A DNA stretch of 64,000 nt from positions 2,294,001-2,358,000 of the forward strand of contig OZ255630.1 of assembly GCA_965276825.1 (NCBI GenBank), written 5' to 3'. The stretch is from G965276765 sp965276825. Lineage in GTDB: Bacteria; Actinomycetota; Acidimicrobiia; Acidimicrobiales; Palsa-688. Below are positions 52,130 through 59,840 of this stretch, piece after piece (the first letter of the stretch is position 1; every line of letters begins with the position of its first letter). A program made the position numbers and the translations under genes. Under the pieces are notes generated by a model. It saw only the letters and a program-made list of their open reading frames with translations, ran no database searches and was not told the DNA's origin.

Positions 52130-52413
52130 GCTAAGGGCGCTCCGAACGGCCGGTGGCCCGACGCCGTGCCTCCCACTTCGGGGACCGACAGGCCGGTGCT
52201 CACAGCGAGGTGGCCGATCATCATGCCGTACGTCTGTTCGGTCAGCGGGCGATGCCGATAGATCCCGTTCGGGACGACCACCAAGGTCGGCGGGGCCCGA
52301 AGAGCCCCCTCGTGGCCGCCGACCGGATCCACCCAGTCCAGCGAGCTGCACCCCAGTCGACGATGGCTGAGTGACACGCCATCGCGGCCGGCCAGCCGGG
52401 TCTGTTCGGTCAC
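52126..52413 (-). CDS. hypothetical protein, 95 aa
   Basis: GTG 52413 overlaps the stop of the SnoaL-like gene (GTGA), arguing for real translation. The sequence (AGRDGVSLSHRRLG, PPTLVVVPNGIYRHRPLTEQ, GMMIGHLAVSTGLSVPEVG) shows no membrane helix and no family I can name. Confidence 0.45.
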   Translation of the reverse strand: MTEQTRLAGRDGVSLSHRRLGCSSLDWVDPVGGHEGALRAPPTLVVVPNGIYRHRPLTEQTYGMMIGHLAVSTGLSVPEVGGTASGHRPFGAPLA

Positions 52414-52737
52414 TCGCTGGGAGCGCGGTCGATGAAGCCCAGGACGTGATCGATGCGGTCATGGCTGTGGAGAAGGACGTCGAAGCCGATGTAGGCCGGT
52501 TCGGTGGTGTCGGTGGCGGTGGCGTACCAGGTGAAGCGGACCTGGTCGTGGTGGCTGTCGGGCGTGGTGCCGAGGGTGAAGCGGTAGCCGGGGAAGGTGT
52601 GCTGGGTGGCGGCGATGAAGGCGTCGAGCTGGTCGTGGCCGGTGAGGTCGACGTAGCGGGCTTGGCCGGCGAACAGGTCGGTCACGCCTCGACGGCGCCG
52701 GTCGGGGTCGGTCTGGTTGAACAGGTCGATGTAGCTT
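52410..52737 (-). pseudogene. SnoaL/NTF2-like protein, 5' end cut by IS3
   Basis: The frame reads SYIDLFNQTDPDRRRRGVTD, then FAGQARYVDLTGHDQLDAFI, TFPGYRFTLGTTPDSHHDQV and a final strand FDVLLHSHDRIDHVLGFID. This is a cone-shaped NTF2/SnoaL fold lacking only its first 10-15 residues, which would lie beyond the left end of the IS3 element at 52738. GTG 52685 could restart a shorter product. Confidence 0.65.
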
Positions 52738-52781
52738 GAGCATCCCCCCGTTGGACGGACATCTCATATAGGAGGTTGTCC

Positions 52782-53099
52782 ATGTCCAACAAGGAGAGGA
52801 CCACTGCGAGGGGTCGTCTTTCGAAGTTCCCGCCGGAGTTCCGGCGAGACGCGGTGGCGATGGTGCTCGACGAGGGCCGTCCTATCGCCGAGGTGGGTCG
52901 AGCGGTCGGTGTGAATCCGGGGACGCTCGGTAACTGGGTCGGCCTGGAGCGGATCGAGCGGGGTGACCGCCAGGGGCTGACCGCGGATGACCGGTCTGAT
53001 CTTGTCGAGCTGCGAGCGGAGAACGCGCAGTTGCGGATGGAACGAGATCTGCTCAAACGATCTCTGGCCTTCTGGATCAAAGAGACGTCGACACCGTGA
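52782..53099 (+). CDS. IS3 transposase OrfA
   Basis: A 105-residue helix-turn-helix protein (FPPEFRRDAVAMVLDEGRPI, EVGRAVGVNPGTLGNWV) with a leucine-zipper-like C-terminus (LVELRAENAQLRMERDLLKR). GGAGG stands 6 bases before ATG 52782. Its stop overlaps the GTG of OrfB. Confidence 0.92.
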   Translation: MSNKERTTARGRLSKFPPEFRRDAVAMVLDEGRPIAEVGRAVGVNPGTLGNWVGLERIERGDRQGLTADDRSDLVELRAENAQLRMERDLLKRSLAFWIKETSTP

Positions 53100-53983
53100 C
53101 CCGCTACGTGGGTGTCGATGATCAGAAGGCAGCCGGGTTCCCGGTGACGGTGGCGTGCGAGGCGGTCGGGGTGTCAACGTCGGGCTACTACGACTGGGCG
53201 GCCCGCCAGGCGGCCGGGCCGACGGAGCGTCAGCTGGCCGAGGCCGAGCTGGTGGCGTTGATGCGCGAGCTGTTCGACGCCGCGGATGGCAACTACGGGG
53301 TGCCGCGCATGTACAAGGCGTTGCGTCACGCCGGGCTGGTCGTCAACGTCAAGCGGGTGGCCCGTCTGATGCGCTTGCACGGCATAGCCGGCCGGTTCCG
53401 GCGTCGCAGCATCCGCACCACCTTCCCCGGCCCTGACGACTATGTGATCCCCGATCTCGTCGGCCGGCGCTTCGCGCCTGGAGCGCCTGATGTGGCGTGG
53501 TGTCAGGACATCACCTACATCCCGACCGGGGAAGGTTGGCTGTATCTGGCCTCGGTGCTCGACCTGGGCAGCCGCCGCCTGCTGGGCTACTCGATGGCCG
53601 ACCACATACGCACCGAACTTGTCCTCGACGCCCTCGGAATGGCCGTCGCGGCCCGAGGTGGCGACCACTCTGTGGCTGGTGTCATCGCCCACGCCGATAG
53701 GGGCAGCCAGTACACGGCCAACGACTACCTGGACTTCTGCCAGGCCCGCCAACTGCGCCCCTCGGTCGGAAAGACCGGTATCTGCTGGGACAACGCGGTC
53801 GCCGAGAGCTTCTGGGAGAGCCTGAAGCGGGAATGTCTCCAAGGACAGATCTTCTCCACCCGGGCCGAGGCTCGTCGGGCCATCTTCCGGTGGATCAACT
53901 GGTACAACACGTCCAGGCTTCACACCACCCTCAACGGCATACCGCCAACCGAGTGGGAGCAGCAGTACCGTCAAGCTTCATAA
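53096..53983 (+). CDS. IS3 transposase OrfB
   Basis: Integrase-core transposase of 295 aa. The DDE residues are in WCQDITYIPT, AHADRGSQYT and NAVAESFWESLKRE; the N-terminal HTH_21 region (GNYGVPRMYKALRHAG) is complete. GTG 53096 overlaps the OrfA stop (GTGA). Intact, likely active with OrfA. Confidence 0.95.
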   Translation: MTRYVGVDDQKAAGFPVTVACEAVGVSTSGYYDWAARQAAGPTERQLAEAELVALMRELFDAADGNYGVPRMYKALRHAGLVVNVKRVARLMRLHGIAGRFRRRSIRTTFPGPDDYVIPDLVGRRFAPGAPDVAWCQDITYIPTGEGWLYLASVLDLGSRRLLGYSMADHIRTELVLDALGMAVAARGGDHSVAGVIAHADRGSQYTANDYLDFCQARQLRPSVGKTGICWDNAVAESFWESLKRECLQGQIFSTRAEARRAIFRWINWYNTSRLHTTLNGIPPTEWEQQYRQAS

Positions 53984-54012
53984 TCACCCGTCCGGACAAC
54001 GGGGAGATGCCC

Positions 54013-54459
54013 AGACCTCGGCCCCGTGGTGGCGGATGGTGTGGAAGTCCAGGTTGAACCCGGCCTCGCCCGAGTGCAGCCCTACTTCCCGGCATTTTCG
54101 GGCTAGGCTCTGAAGCAAGGCGACATTGGAGGACCTCTTCACCCGGTTGGAGTAGCTGGTGAGGTGGGTGGCTTTGGGGATAGCGGCCAGTCCGAGACCG
54201 GGATCGGCGCCGAGCGGGAAGGCGTTGGCCGCCCGGTGTCGCCGGGAGCACTTGAGCAGCAGCAACCAGGCCAGGGAGTGAAACGGTAAAAGGACCTTGG
54301 TGCCCGGGTAGCCGGCACCGGCGACCAAGGTGTCGAGGCCGAGCTCAACGAGAGCGGGTAGCAGCACGAACAGGCCGGCGTGGTCACAATCCATCTGAGT
54401 CCCGTCCGGCCACTCGGTGATTGGCTTGGAGTTGACCGGACCCAGGCGCGGAGCCGGAC
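54013..54459 (-). pseudogene. transposase fragment between two IS3 copies
   Basis: About 149 codons of a DDE transposase N-terminal part (DCDHAGLFVLLPALVELGLD, PGTKVLLPFHSLAWLLLLKC, LTSYSNRVKRSSNVALLQSL, GFNLDFHTIRHHG). Both ends are cut, at the left by the IS3 copy ending at 54012 and at the right by the IS3 copy starting at 54460. Confidence 0.65.
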
Positions 54460-54504
54460 TGAACCGCACTGGGTTCGTTGGAGACTCTGTGGTTTGGCCT
54501 CCCG

Positions 54505-55400
54505 TCAGGTGACGAGGGCGAGCGCAGCGTAGTGGTTGGTTTCGAACTCGGCGGGTGGTCTGTCGCCGAGCTCGCCGTGGAGTCGGGTGGTGTTGAACCA
54601 GTGGACCCAGCCGAGGGTGGCCAGCTCGACGTCGTCGACGGCCCGCCACGGTCCTTGCCGACGGATCAGCTCGGTTTTGAACAGGGCGTTGACGGACTCG
54701 GCGAGGGCGTTGTCATAACTGTCAGCGACGGTGCCGATCGATGGGAGAGCGCCGATGTCGTCGAGGCGTTCGGTGTAGCGGATGCTCGTAAATTGCGACC
54801 CGGCGTCGGAGTGGAAGACGAGGCCTTCGATGCGGGCGCCTCGACTCCAGCGGGCCATCTCCACCGCGTCGAGGACCATGTCGGTGCGCATGTTCGCAGC
54901 GACACGCCAGCCGACGATCATGCGGGAGAACACGTCGACGATGAAGCAGCAGTAGGCGACGCCGGCCCAAGTGGGCACGTAGGTGAGGTCGGTCACCCAC
55001 AACCGGTTGGGAGCGGGGGCGGTGAAATCTCGGCGCACCAGGTCCGGTGCCCTTGTCGCCGCAGGATCGGGGCGGGTCGTCAAGACCTTCTTGCCCCGGC
55101 GCACACCGGCCAGACCGTTGAGAGCCATGAGCCGACTGGTGCGGTCCCGGCCGATGTCGATCCCGGCCCGCTGGGCGGCCTTCCACAGCTTCCGGACGCC
55201 GTAGACGCTGTAGTTCGCTTTCCACAGCTCCGACAGCTGGGCGCCGACCACGGCGTCATCGACCGAGCGGGCCGACGGCGGCCTGGCCTTGGCCGAGTAA
55301 TAGGTGGAGGGGGCCACCTGCAGGACAGTGCAGATGGGCTCGACCCCCCATCGACGCCCACCGGTCCGACAGTCCCGGTGGGCGTCGATGAAAACGACTA
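54505..55400 (-). CDS. IS3 transposase OrfB (read by -1 frameshift)
   Basis: Integrase-core transposase of about 300 aa with DDE residues in WVTDLTYVPTWAG, FHSDAGSQFTS and NALAESVNALFKTE. No plausible start codon lies near its N-terminus (VVVFIDAHRDCRTGGR), and its frame is one base back from OrfA, so it is expected as an OrfAB fusion made by -1 ribosomal frameshifting shortly before the OrfA stop at 55398. Confidence 0.9.
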
Positions 55401-55727
55401 CCTCTTCGGTCGACCGTCGAGCTCGGTCGCGAAGAAAATCGACGCTGCCTTCAAGATGTCGTTGGACCGGCGAAGCTCCCGGTTCTCCTGCTCGAGGTCC
55501 CGGATCCTCTTCGCCTCGGTCGTGGTCACCCCCGGAGACACGCCGCTGTCGACGTCGGCCTGCTTGACCCACGAGCGCACCGACTCCACGCCGTAGCCGA
55601 GCTGCTCCGCAACCCTCTGCACCGCCCCGTGCACCAGGCCGGTCTCGGCCCGGACCTGACGGACAAGACGCACCGCCTGATCCTTCTGCTCCTTCGAGTA
55701 CCGACGCTGCGGCTTGCCTGAACCCAT
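55398..55727 (-). CDS. IS3 transposase OrfA
   Basis: A 109-residue helix-turn-helix protein (RRYSKEQKDQAVRLVRQVRA, VAEQLGYGVESVRSWVKQAD) with a coiled C-terminal helix (IRDLEQENRELRRSNDILKA). ATG 55727. Supplies DNA binding for the OrfAB transposase. Confidence 0.92.
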   Translation of the reverse strand: MGSGKPQRRYSKEQKDQAVRLVRQVRAETGLVHGAVQRVAEQLGYGVESVRSWVKQADVDSGVSPGVTTTEAKRIRDLEQENRELRRSNDILKAASIFFATELDGRPKR

Positions 55728-55980
55728 AACTCCATCCTCACTTCCAAGGTATGAAGTCTCCGCGGATCCCAGTGCGGTTCAACAGGGAGTGCACGGCGGC
55801 GAGGCGGGCGTTGCGCGTCGAGATGGCCACCCCTCGCCGATATGGTCACTCCAAGGGGGTTTCCCTCGTTTTCGGCGTCCGGACAAGTCAGGGCCCGTCG
55901 CTCCAGGCCCTTGGTGACACACAGCAGCACTGAGGAAAGGACGACGGGAGCAACGGTCGTGCCGGGAGGATACCCATAAT

Positions 55981-56348
55981 GCCAAGACCGCAGGAAGGGC
56001 CGTCTGGCGGCTCGTTGTGCTCACCGGCGAGTTCGGTGTCGCCGCTGTGTCGCCGGGGCGTCCTGCCTGGTAGCCACACTTGTTGATGCGTCGACCACGC
56101 CGGACGGCATCGCAGCCAGCGTCGTCGTCGATCTCAGGCACGTAGAGTACGTCGCAGGGCTCAACGCTCTCATCGCCCCTCGACAGGGCCTGCGGTCTTC
56201 AGGCGGCGACCTGATCGTACGCAACCCATCACCCACGGTCGTGCGCATTTTCGACCGGTTCGGCCTGTGCGAGATGATCGAACGGTCCAATGACCGCCGG
56301 AGGTCAGCGTCGCTCGGCGACCCCCACACCCTTCACGGAGGACCATGA
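55981..56348 (+). pseudogene. STAS domain protein (anti-sigma antagonist type), frameshifted
   Basis: The front (AVWRLVVLTGEFGVAAVS) and the main part (LVDASTTPDGIAASVVVDLR, then HVEYVAGLNALIAPRQGL and GDLIVRNPSPTVVRIFDRFG) are in different frames, with a TAG in the first frame at about 56071. Together they make a STAS domain, but the usual phosphorylatable Ser of anti-anti-sigma proteins is replaced (YVAGLNAL where relatives have DSSGL). The stop overlaps the ATG of the oxidase-like gene (ATGA), so the two belonged to one operon. Confidence 0.6.
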
Positions 56349-57067
56349 CATCTGCAGACGACGTACCGGTCGCCCCGGCCGGGTTCACCGGCCCGCGGGC
56401 ACAAGGCGCCATGACCAGACTCGACCACCAGCAGCTGCTCGCCTCACATGCCGAGACGCTGGCCACCCCCACCCGCCGTTACGGCCTGGGCGGGCAGCTT
56501 CTCTTCGGTCTCCTCGACCTCGTCTACGGTAAAGCGCGAACCCTGTCGAAGTTCAAGGTCCTCGAGCTGGTCGCCCGGGTCCCCTACCAGTCGTGGGAGC
56601 AGGTGGCCTACATCGCCATCACCCACACGGCCAGCCGTCCTGACCTCGCCCGCCGGGTGTTCGACCGGGTCACCGAGAGCCGGGCCCAGGAGGACAACGA
56701 GCAGTGGCATCTGCTGATCCTCGAGGAGCTGATCGCCGAGCAGGGCGCCAGGGAGGGGTACGTGAAGTTCACGGTCATCCCCCAGGCGTTGGCGTTCGTC
56801 TACTACCAACTCTCATGGCTGCTCTACGTGGCCCGCCCCGCCTGGAGCTACCAGCTCAACGTCGACTTCGAGGACCACGCCGAACACGAATACGCGCTCC
56901 TCGTCGAGGAACACCCGGAATGGGAACAGCACCCCTTCAACAGTGCGTTCGCCGCCGACTATGCCCAACCGGACTCGCTCGCGGACCTGTTCCGCCAGAT
57001 CGGCTACGACGAACGGGTCCATAAGAACGAGAGCCTCGCCGCCATGGCCCAACCCCGATTCCACTGA
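56345..57067 (+). CDS. alternative-oxidase-like di-iron protein
   Basis: Helical protein of 240 aa. Glu and His residues spaced as in di-carboxylate iron proteins appear in EDNEQWHLLILEEL, FEDHAEHEYALLVEE and YDERVHKNES, which line up with the metal ligands of the alternative oxidase family. The segment FVYYQLSWLLYVARPAW is a membrane-surface hydrophobic stretch as in that family. Bacterial members are thought to act as ubiquinol or similar oxidases; proof is lacking here. ATG 56345 overlaps the STAS stop. Confidence 0.7.
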   Translation: MTSADDVPVAPAGFTGPRAQGAMTRLDHQQLLASHAETLATPTRRYGLGGQLLFGLLDLVYGKARTLSKFKVLELVARVPYQSWEQVAYIAITHTASRPDLARRVFDRVTESRAQEDNEQWHLLILEELIAEQGAREGYVKFTVIPQALAFVYYQLSWLLYVARPAWSYQLNVDFEDHAEHEYALLVEEHPEWEQHPFNSAFAADYAQPDSLADLFRQIGYDERVHKNESLAAMAQPRFH

Positions 57068-57160
57068 AGCGGGGTTGGCCCATCAAGCCACCGAAGGTCA
57101 TGAGCGAGCAGACTCCTTGACTCCAAGGTGCAAGCACGCAGACGCTCGCAGCCCGGTCCG

Positions 57161-57198
57161 TGTAAACCTCATGAGATCCATGTAAAGCTCATGAGAAC
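57161..57198 (+). repeat. tandem 18-base repeats upstream of PRC-barrel gene
   Basis: TGTAAACCTCATGAGATC at 57161-57178 and TGTAAAGCTCATGAGAAC at 57181-57198 match at 16 of 18 bases with a 20-base period, two helical turns. Each contains the palindrome CTCATGAG. They lie 31 bases before ATG 57229, a likely operator or promoter region. Confidence 0.55.
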
Positions 57199-57228
57199 TG
57201 CGAACCCTGATGAGAGAGGAAACTAGCG

Positions 57229-57909
57229 ATGGCAGACACGGAGTTCGACATCGGCGCCGAGGCCACCTGTACCGACGGGGCCTGTGGAGAGGTGAGCCGG
57301 GTGGTCATCGACCCCGTCGCCCGCACGGTCACCCATCTGGTGGTCGAACCCGCGCATCGCAGCGGGCTCGCTCGGCTGGTTCCTCTCGACCTGGTCGACG
57401 TCAACCCCGAAGCGATCCGCCTCCGTTGCAGCCTGGCGGACTTCGATCGCCTCGACGCCGCCGAGGAGACCCACTTCATGCCGGGCAACAACGGCGGCTA
57501 CGGGGGCTACGGCCCGGGACAGGCTGTCGCGTGGCCCTACTATGGCTTGGGAGGTCTCGTGACGGGCGGTGGCATCGGCCTCGGCGTCGGAAACGCGTTC
57601 CAACCTGTCGTTAGCGACTCCGTCCCGCTGGGCGAGGTGGCCGTACGACGCGGCGAGCACGTGCACGCCACCGACGGCGACATCGGACGAGTGCAGGGCC
57701 TCGTCATCGACCCCCGCAACCACCATGTCACCCACCTGCTCCTCCAAGAGGGCCACCTGTGGGGGCGCAAGGAGGTGGCGATCCCGATCAGCGCCGTCAG
57801 CCAGGTCGACGACGAGATCAACCTCAACATCACGAAACAGGAAGTGGAGGACCTGCCGCCCGTGGACGTCGATCAGCCCGGCCAGGACACCGGCGGGGCC
57901 AACGGATAG
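57229..57909 (+). CDS. protein with two PRC-barrel domains
   Basis: Protein of 226 aa: a first PRC-like barrel (residues about 5-75, CTDGACGEVSRVVIDPVART), a Gly/Tyr-rich hydrophobic middle (GGYGGYGPGQAVAWPYYGLG) and a second PRC barrel (residues about 135-205, ATDGDIGRVQGLVIDPRNHH). Such barrels bind small ligands or other proteins; stress-linked in actinobacteria. GAGAGGAAA stands 8 bases before the ATG. Functionally akin to the DUF2382 cluster at 37.7 kb. Confidence 0.88.
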   Translation: MADTEFDIGAEATCTDGACGEVSRVVIDPVARTVTHLVVEPAHRSGLARLVPLDLVDVNPEAIRLRCSLADFDRLDAAEETHFMPGNNGGYGGYGPGQAVAWPYYGLGGLVTGGGIGLGVGNAFQPVVSDSVPLGEVAVRRGEHVHATDGDIGRVQGLVIDPRNHHVTHLLLQEGHLWGRKEVAIPISAVSQVDDEINLNITKQEVEDLPPVDVDQPGQDTGGANG

Positions 57910-57994
57910 CCAGCCCTCAGGTACCTGCGCCTGGGAGGAGCTCGGCCGGCCGGGGCCCGATGACCGAACCGGACCCGCCGGTGGGGACTCGCCC

Positions 57995-58210
57995 ATGGCC
58001 ACAATGAGGGTCGTGTTAGGCGGGTGGTTGAGGGGGCTGTCTGACCGGGTGGTCGCGTCTGATCCCGGGCTGGCCCGGTTTCGTATGGCTACCACGACCG
58101 TGGTCACCTTGGCGGTGTCGCTAGGTGTGCTCTATGGGGTGACCCAGCTGGCCGGGCACCCCTTTGAAGGGCGTTCGACGCTGAGCTTCGACGCCGGCGT
58201 TTCCCCCTGA
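57995..58210 (+). pseudogene. FUSC-type membrane protein, N-terminal fragment
   Basis: ATG 57995 starts a 71-codon frame: GLSDRVVASDPGLARFRMAT then a membrane helix TTTVVTLAVSLGVLYGVTQL. This matches the start of fusaric-acid-resistance-like (FUSC) transporters, which run to 350-700 residues, so only the first helix remains. Confidence 0.45.
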
Positions 58211-59003
58211 CGCCGCCGGCCTGCTACCGGGCCTCCTGGCACCTACCCGGACCGGACTCACACCGGCAGGCGACGACGAGCATCAATTGTCAGTTCAACC
58301 TCACGACATCACCTCCAACTCACTGGGCGCACGAAAGGACTGGGTTAGGCGTCGGTTGACGCCTTCCGGCCCGTGCGCCTCGGCAGGTCGTTGAGTAGGG
58401 CAAGTTTATGGCGTCGCACACGGCGTGCCCTATGCAACGCACCATCGCTGGCGGCCTCGATCCGCGAAACCGCTGCGTGCCGGGCCGCCCGTGCCCGGGC
58501 GCCCTGCCCACCTTGCATACGCAGAAGTTGAGTAGGACCCCACAAATAGTCCCCACAAACGACAAGCCGTCGACCAAAAACTGCTGGTCAGCGGATTGTG
58601 CGTATGCAAGGGGCGACCGAAATCGGCGACCAATGGTGGCGGGGGCCCGATTGTCGCGTTAGCTCCAACCGATCCAGCCACTGTCCTGGTCCATGCTGTG
58701 CTCTGGCTCGACGACGAAAGTGCTGCCTGACCTGCGCCGACGTCGTCCGGCCGGCGCTCGTGCTGACGTCCGACCCCATCCGAGTAGGACAGTCTCCAAG
58801 CCCGGAGGCCCGCTAATTTGGGCGGTCGTAGGTTTAGATCGGGGTCAAACACTACGACCGAGCCTTCGCACGGGCCCGGTCTGTTGAGCGCAGGCGTACA
58901 CAGACGGCCGACTAGTATATCCAGAGCGCGTAACCTGGCATCATATTCGGAGTAGGACGGTCCAGACATACCGGTACTCCCTGGGCGTAGTAGTCTCCAT
59001 GAT
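58211..59003. other. long stretch without a supported gene; repeats
   Basis: Nearly 800 bases with no credible CDS. It holds a perfect 13-base inverted repeat (CCTTGCATACGCA at 58511-58523 and TGCGTATGCAAGG at 58599-58611) and three copies of GAGTAGGAC at 58530, 58782 and 58950. The last copy is 45 bases before the AbiEi gene and may be part of its control region. Confidence 0.45.
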
Positions 59004-59840
59004 GTGGAAGGTGCTTTGCTCCAAGACTCAGGCGCTGGGATCACCCAGGGGAATCGGGTGCTGCTGGAGGAGCTGCACCGTCGCGCCCACGGCGCCTTCG
59101 ATGTCGCCGACGCAGCGCGGATCCTCGGCATCGATCACGACGAGGCTGGCCAACTCCTCGTCTACCTGGCCCGACGGGGATGGCTTTCGCGGGTGCGGCG
59201 GGGGCTGTACGTCGCTGTCCCCTTGGACGCCCGCCGCTCGGGCGAGTGGATCGAGGATCCCTGGGTTGTGGCCGAGAGGCTGTTCAGCCCGTGCTATGTC
59301 GGCGGGTGGAGCGCCTGTGAGCACTGGGACCTCACCGAACAGGTCTTCCGGACCCTCCTAGTGGTCACTGCTCGCCGGGTTCGCCACCGCGACCTCGACG
59401 TTCAAGGCCTGCCATTTCATTTGACCGTCCGGGACCAAAGTGCCTTGTTCGGCACGCTGTGGGTGTGGCGCGGCCAGAACCGAGTGGCTGTGTCCGACCC
59501 CTCCCGTACCGTGATCGATGTACTCGATGACCCACGCCTCGGCGGCGGCATCCGGACTGTCGCCGACGTGCTGCACGAGTATCTTCAGGGCGAGCATCGA
59601 GACGACGACCGACTCGTCGAATACGGCGACCGCCTCGGCAACCGCGCCGTCTTCAAGCGGCTCGGATATCTCCTCGAACACTCCGGCACCGAAGCTCGGA
59701 GCCTCGTCGAGGCATGCCTCGCTCGACGCAGCAGCGGGCTCGCCAAGCTCGACCCGTCCGCCAAGGAGACCGAGAGAATCCTCCGCCGGTGGGGTCTCCG
59801 GGTCAACGTCGCTCTCGGCTCACCCGGAGACGACTGGTGA
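59004..59840 (+). CDS. abiEi: AbiEi antitoxin
   Basis: Type IV toxin-antitoxin repressor of 278 aa. It has an N-terminal winged helix (AFDVADAARILGIDHDEAGQ, RRGWLSRVRRGLYVAVPLD) and a C-terminal antitoxin domain (GWSACEHWDLTEQVFRTLLV, RTVIDVLDDPRLGGGIRTVA). AbiEi binds inverted repeats ahead of the operon and counters AbiEii indirectly. Start GTG 59004 by family length, without a clear binding site. Its stop overlaps the GTG of AbiEii. Confidence 0.92.
   Translation: MEGALLQDSGAGITQGNRVLLEELHRRAHGAFDVADAARILGIDHDEAGQLLVYLARRGWLSRVRRGLYVAVPLDARRSGEWIEDPWVVAERLFSPCYVGGWSACEHWDLTEQVFRTLLVVTARRVRHRDLDVQGLPFHLTVRDQSALFGTLWVWRGQNRVAVSDPSRTVIDVLDDPRLGGGIRTVADVLHEYLQGEHRDDDRLVEYGDRLGNRAVFKRLGYLLEHSGTEARSLVEACLARRSSGLAKLDPSAKETERILRRWGLRVNVALGSPGDDW

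Larger units (their letters stand above)
52738..54012 (+). mobile_element. IS3-family element, first copy
   Basis: Holds overlapping orfA and orfB. The ends are imperfect inverted repeats of about 23 bases sharing GCATC-n-CCCCGTTG-nn-CGGAC at 52740 and, inverted, before 54012. The left side cuts a SnoaL-like gene; the right side cuts an unrelated transposase fragment, so flanks do not form one gene. Confidence 0.75.
54460..55781 (-). mobile_element. IS3-family element, second and different copy
   Basis: The two ends are inverted repeats of about 38 bases: TGAACCGCACTGGG, a 5-base spacer, then GGAGACT and a closing TTGG, at 54460 and, inverted, ending at 55781. It encodes orfA and orfB on the minus strand in frames that need a -1 shift. 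No clear 3-base target duplication is seen. Confidence 0.8.

Noticed and set aside
48851..55781. Composite transposon carrying the Phd/VapC pair
   Set aside because: The flanking elements are of different families (IS256 and IS3), so they cannot mobilise the segment as a unit.
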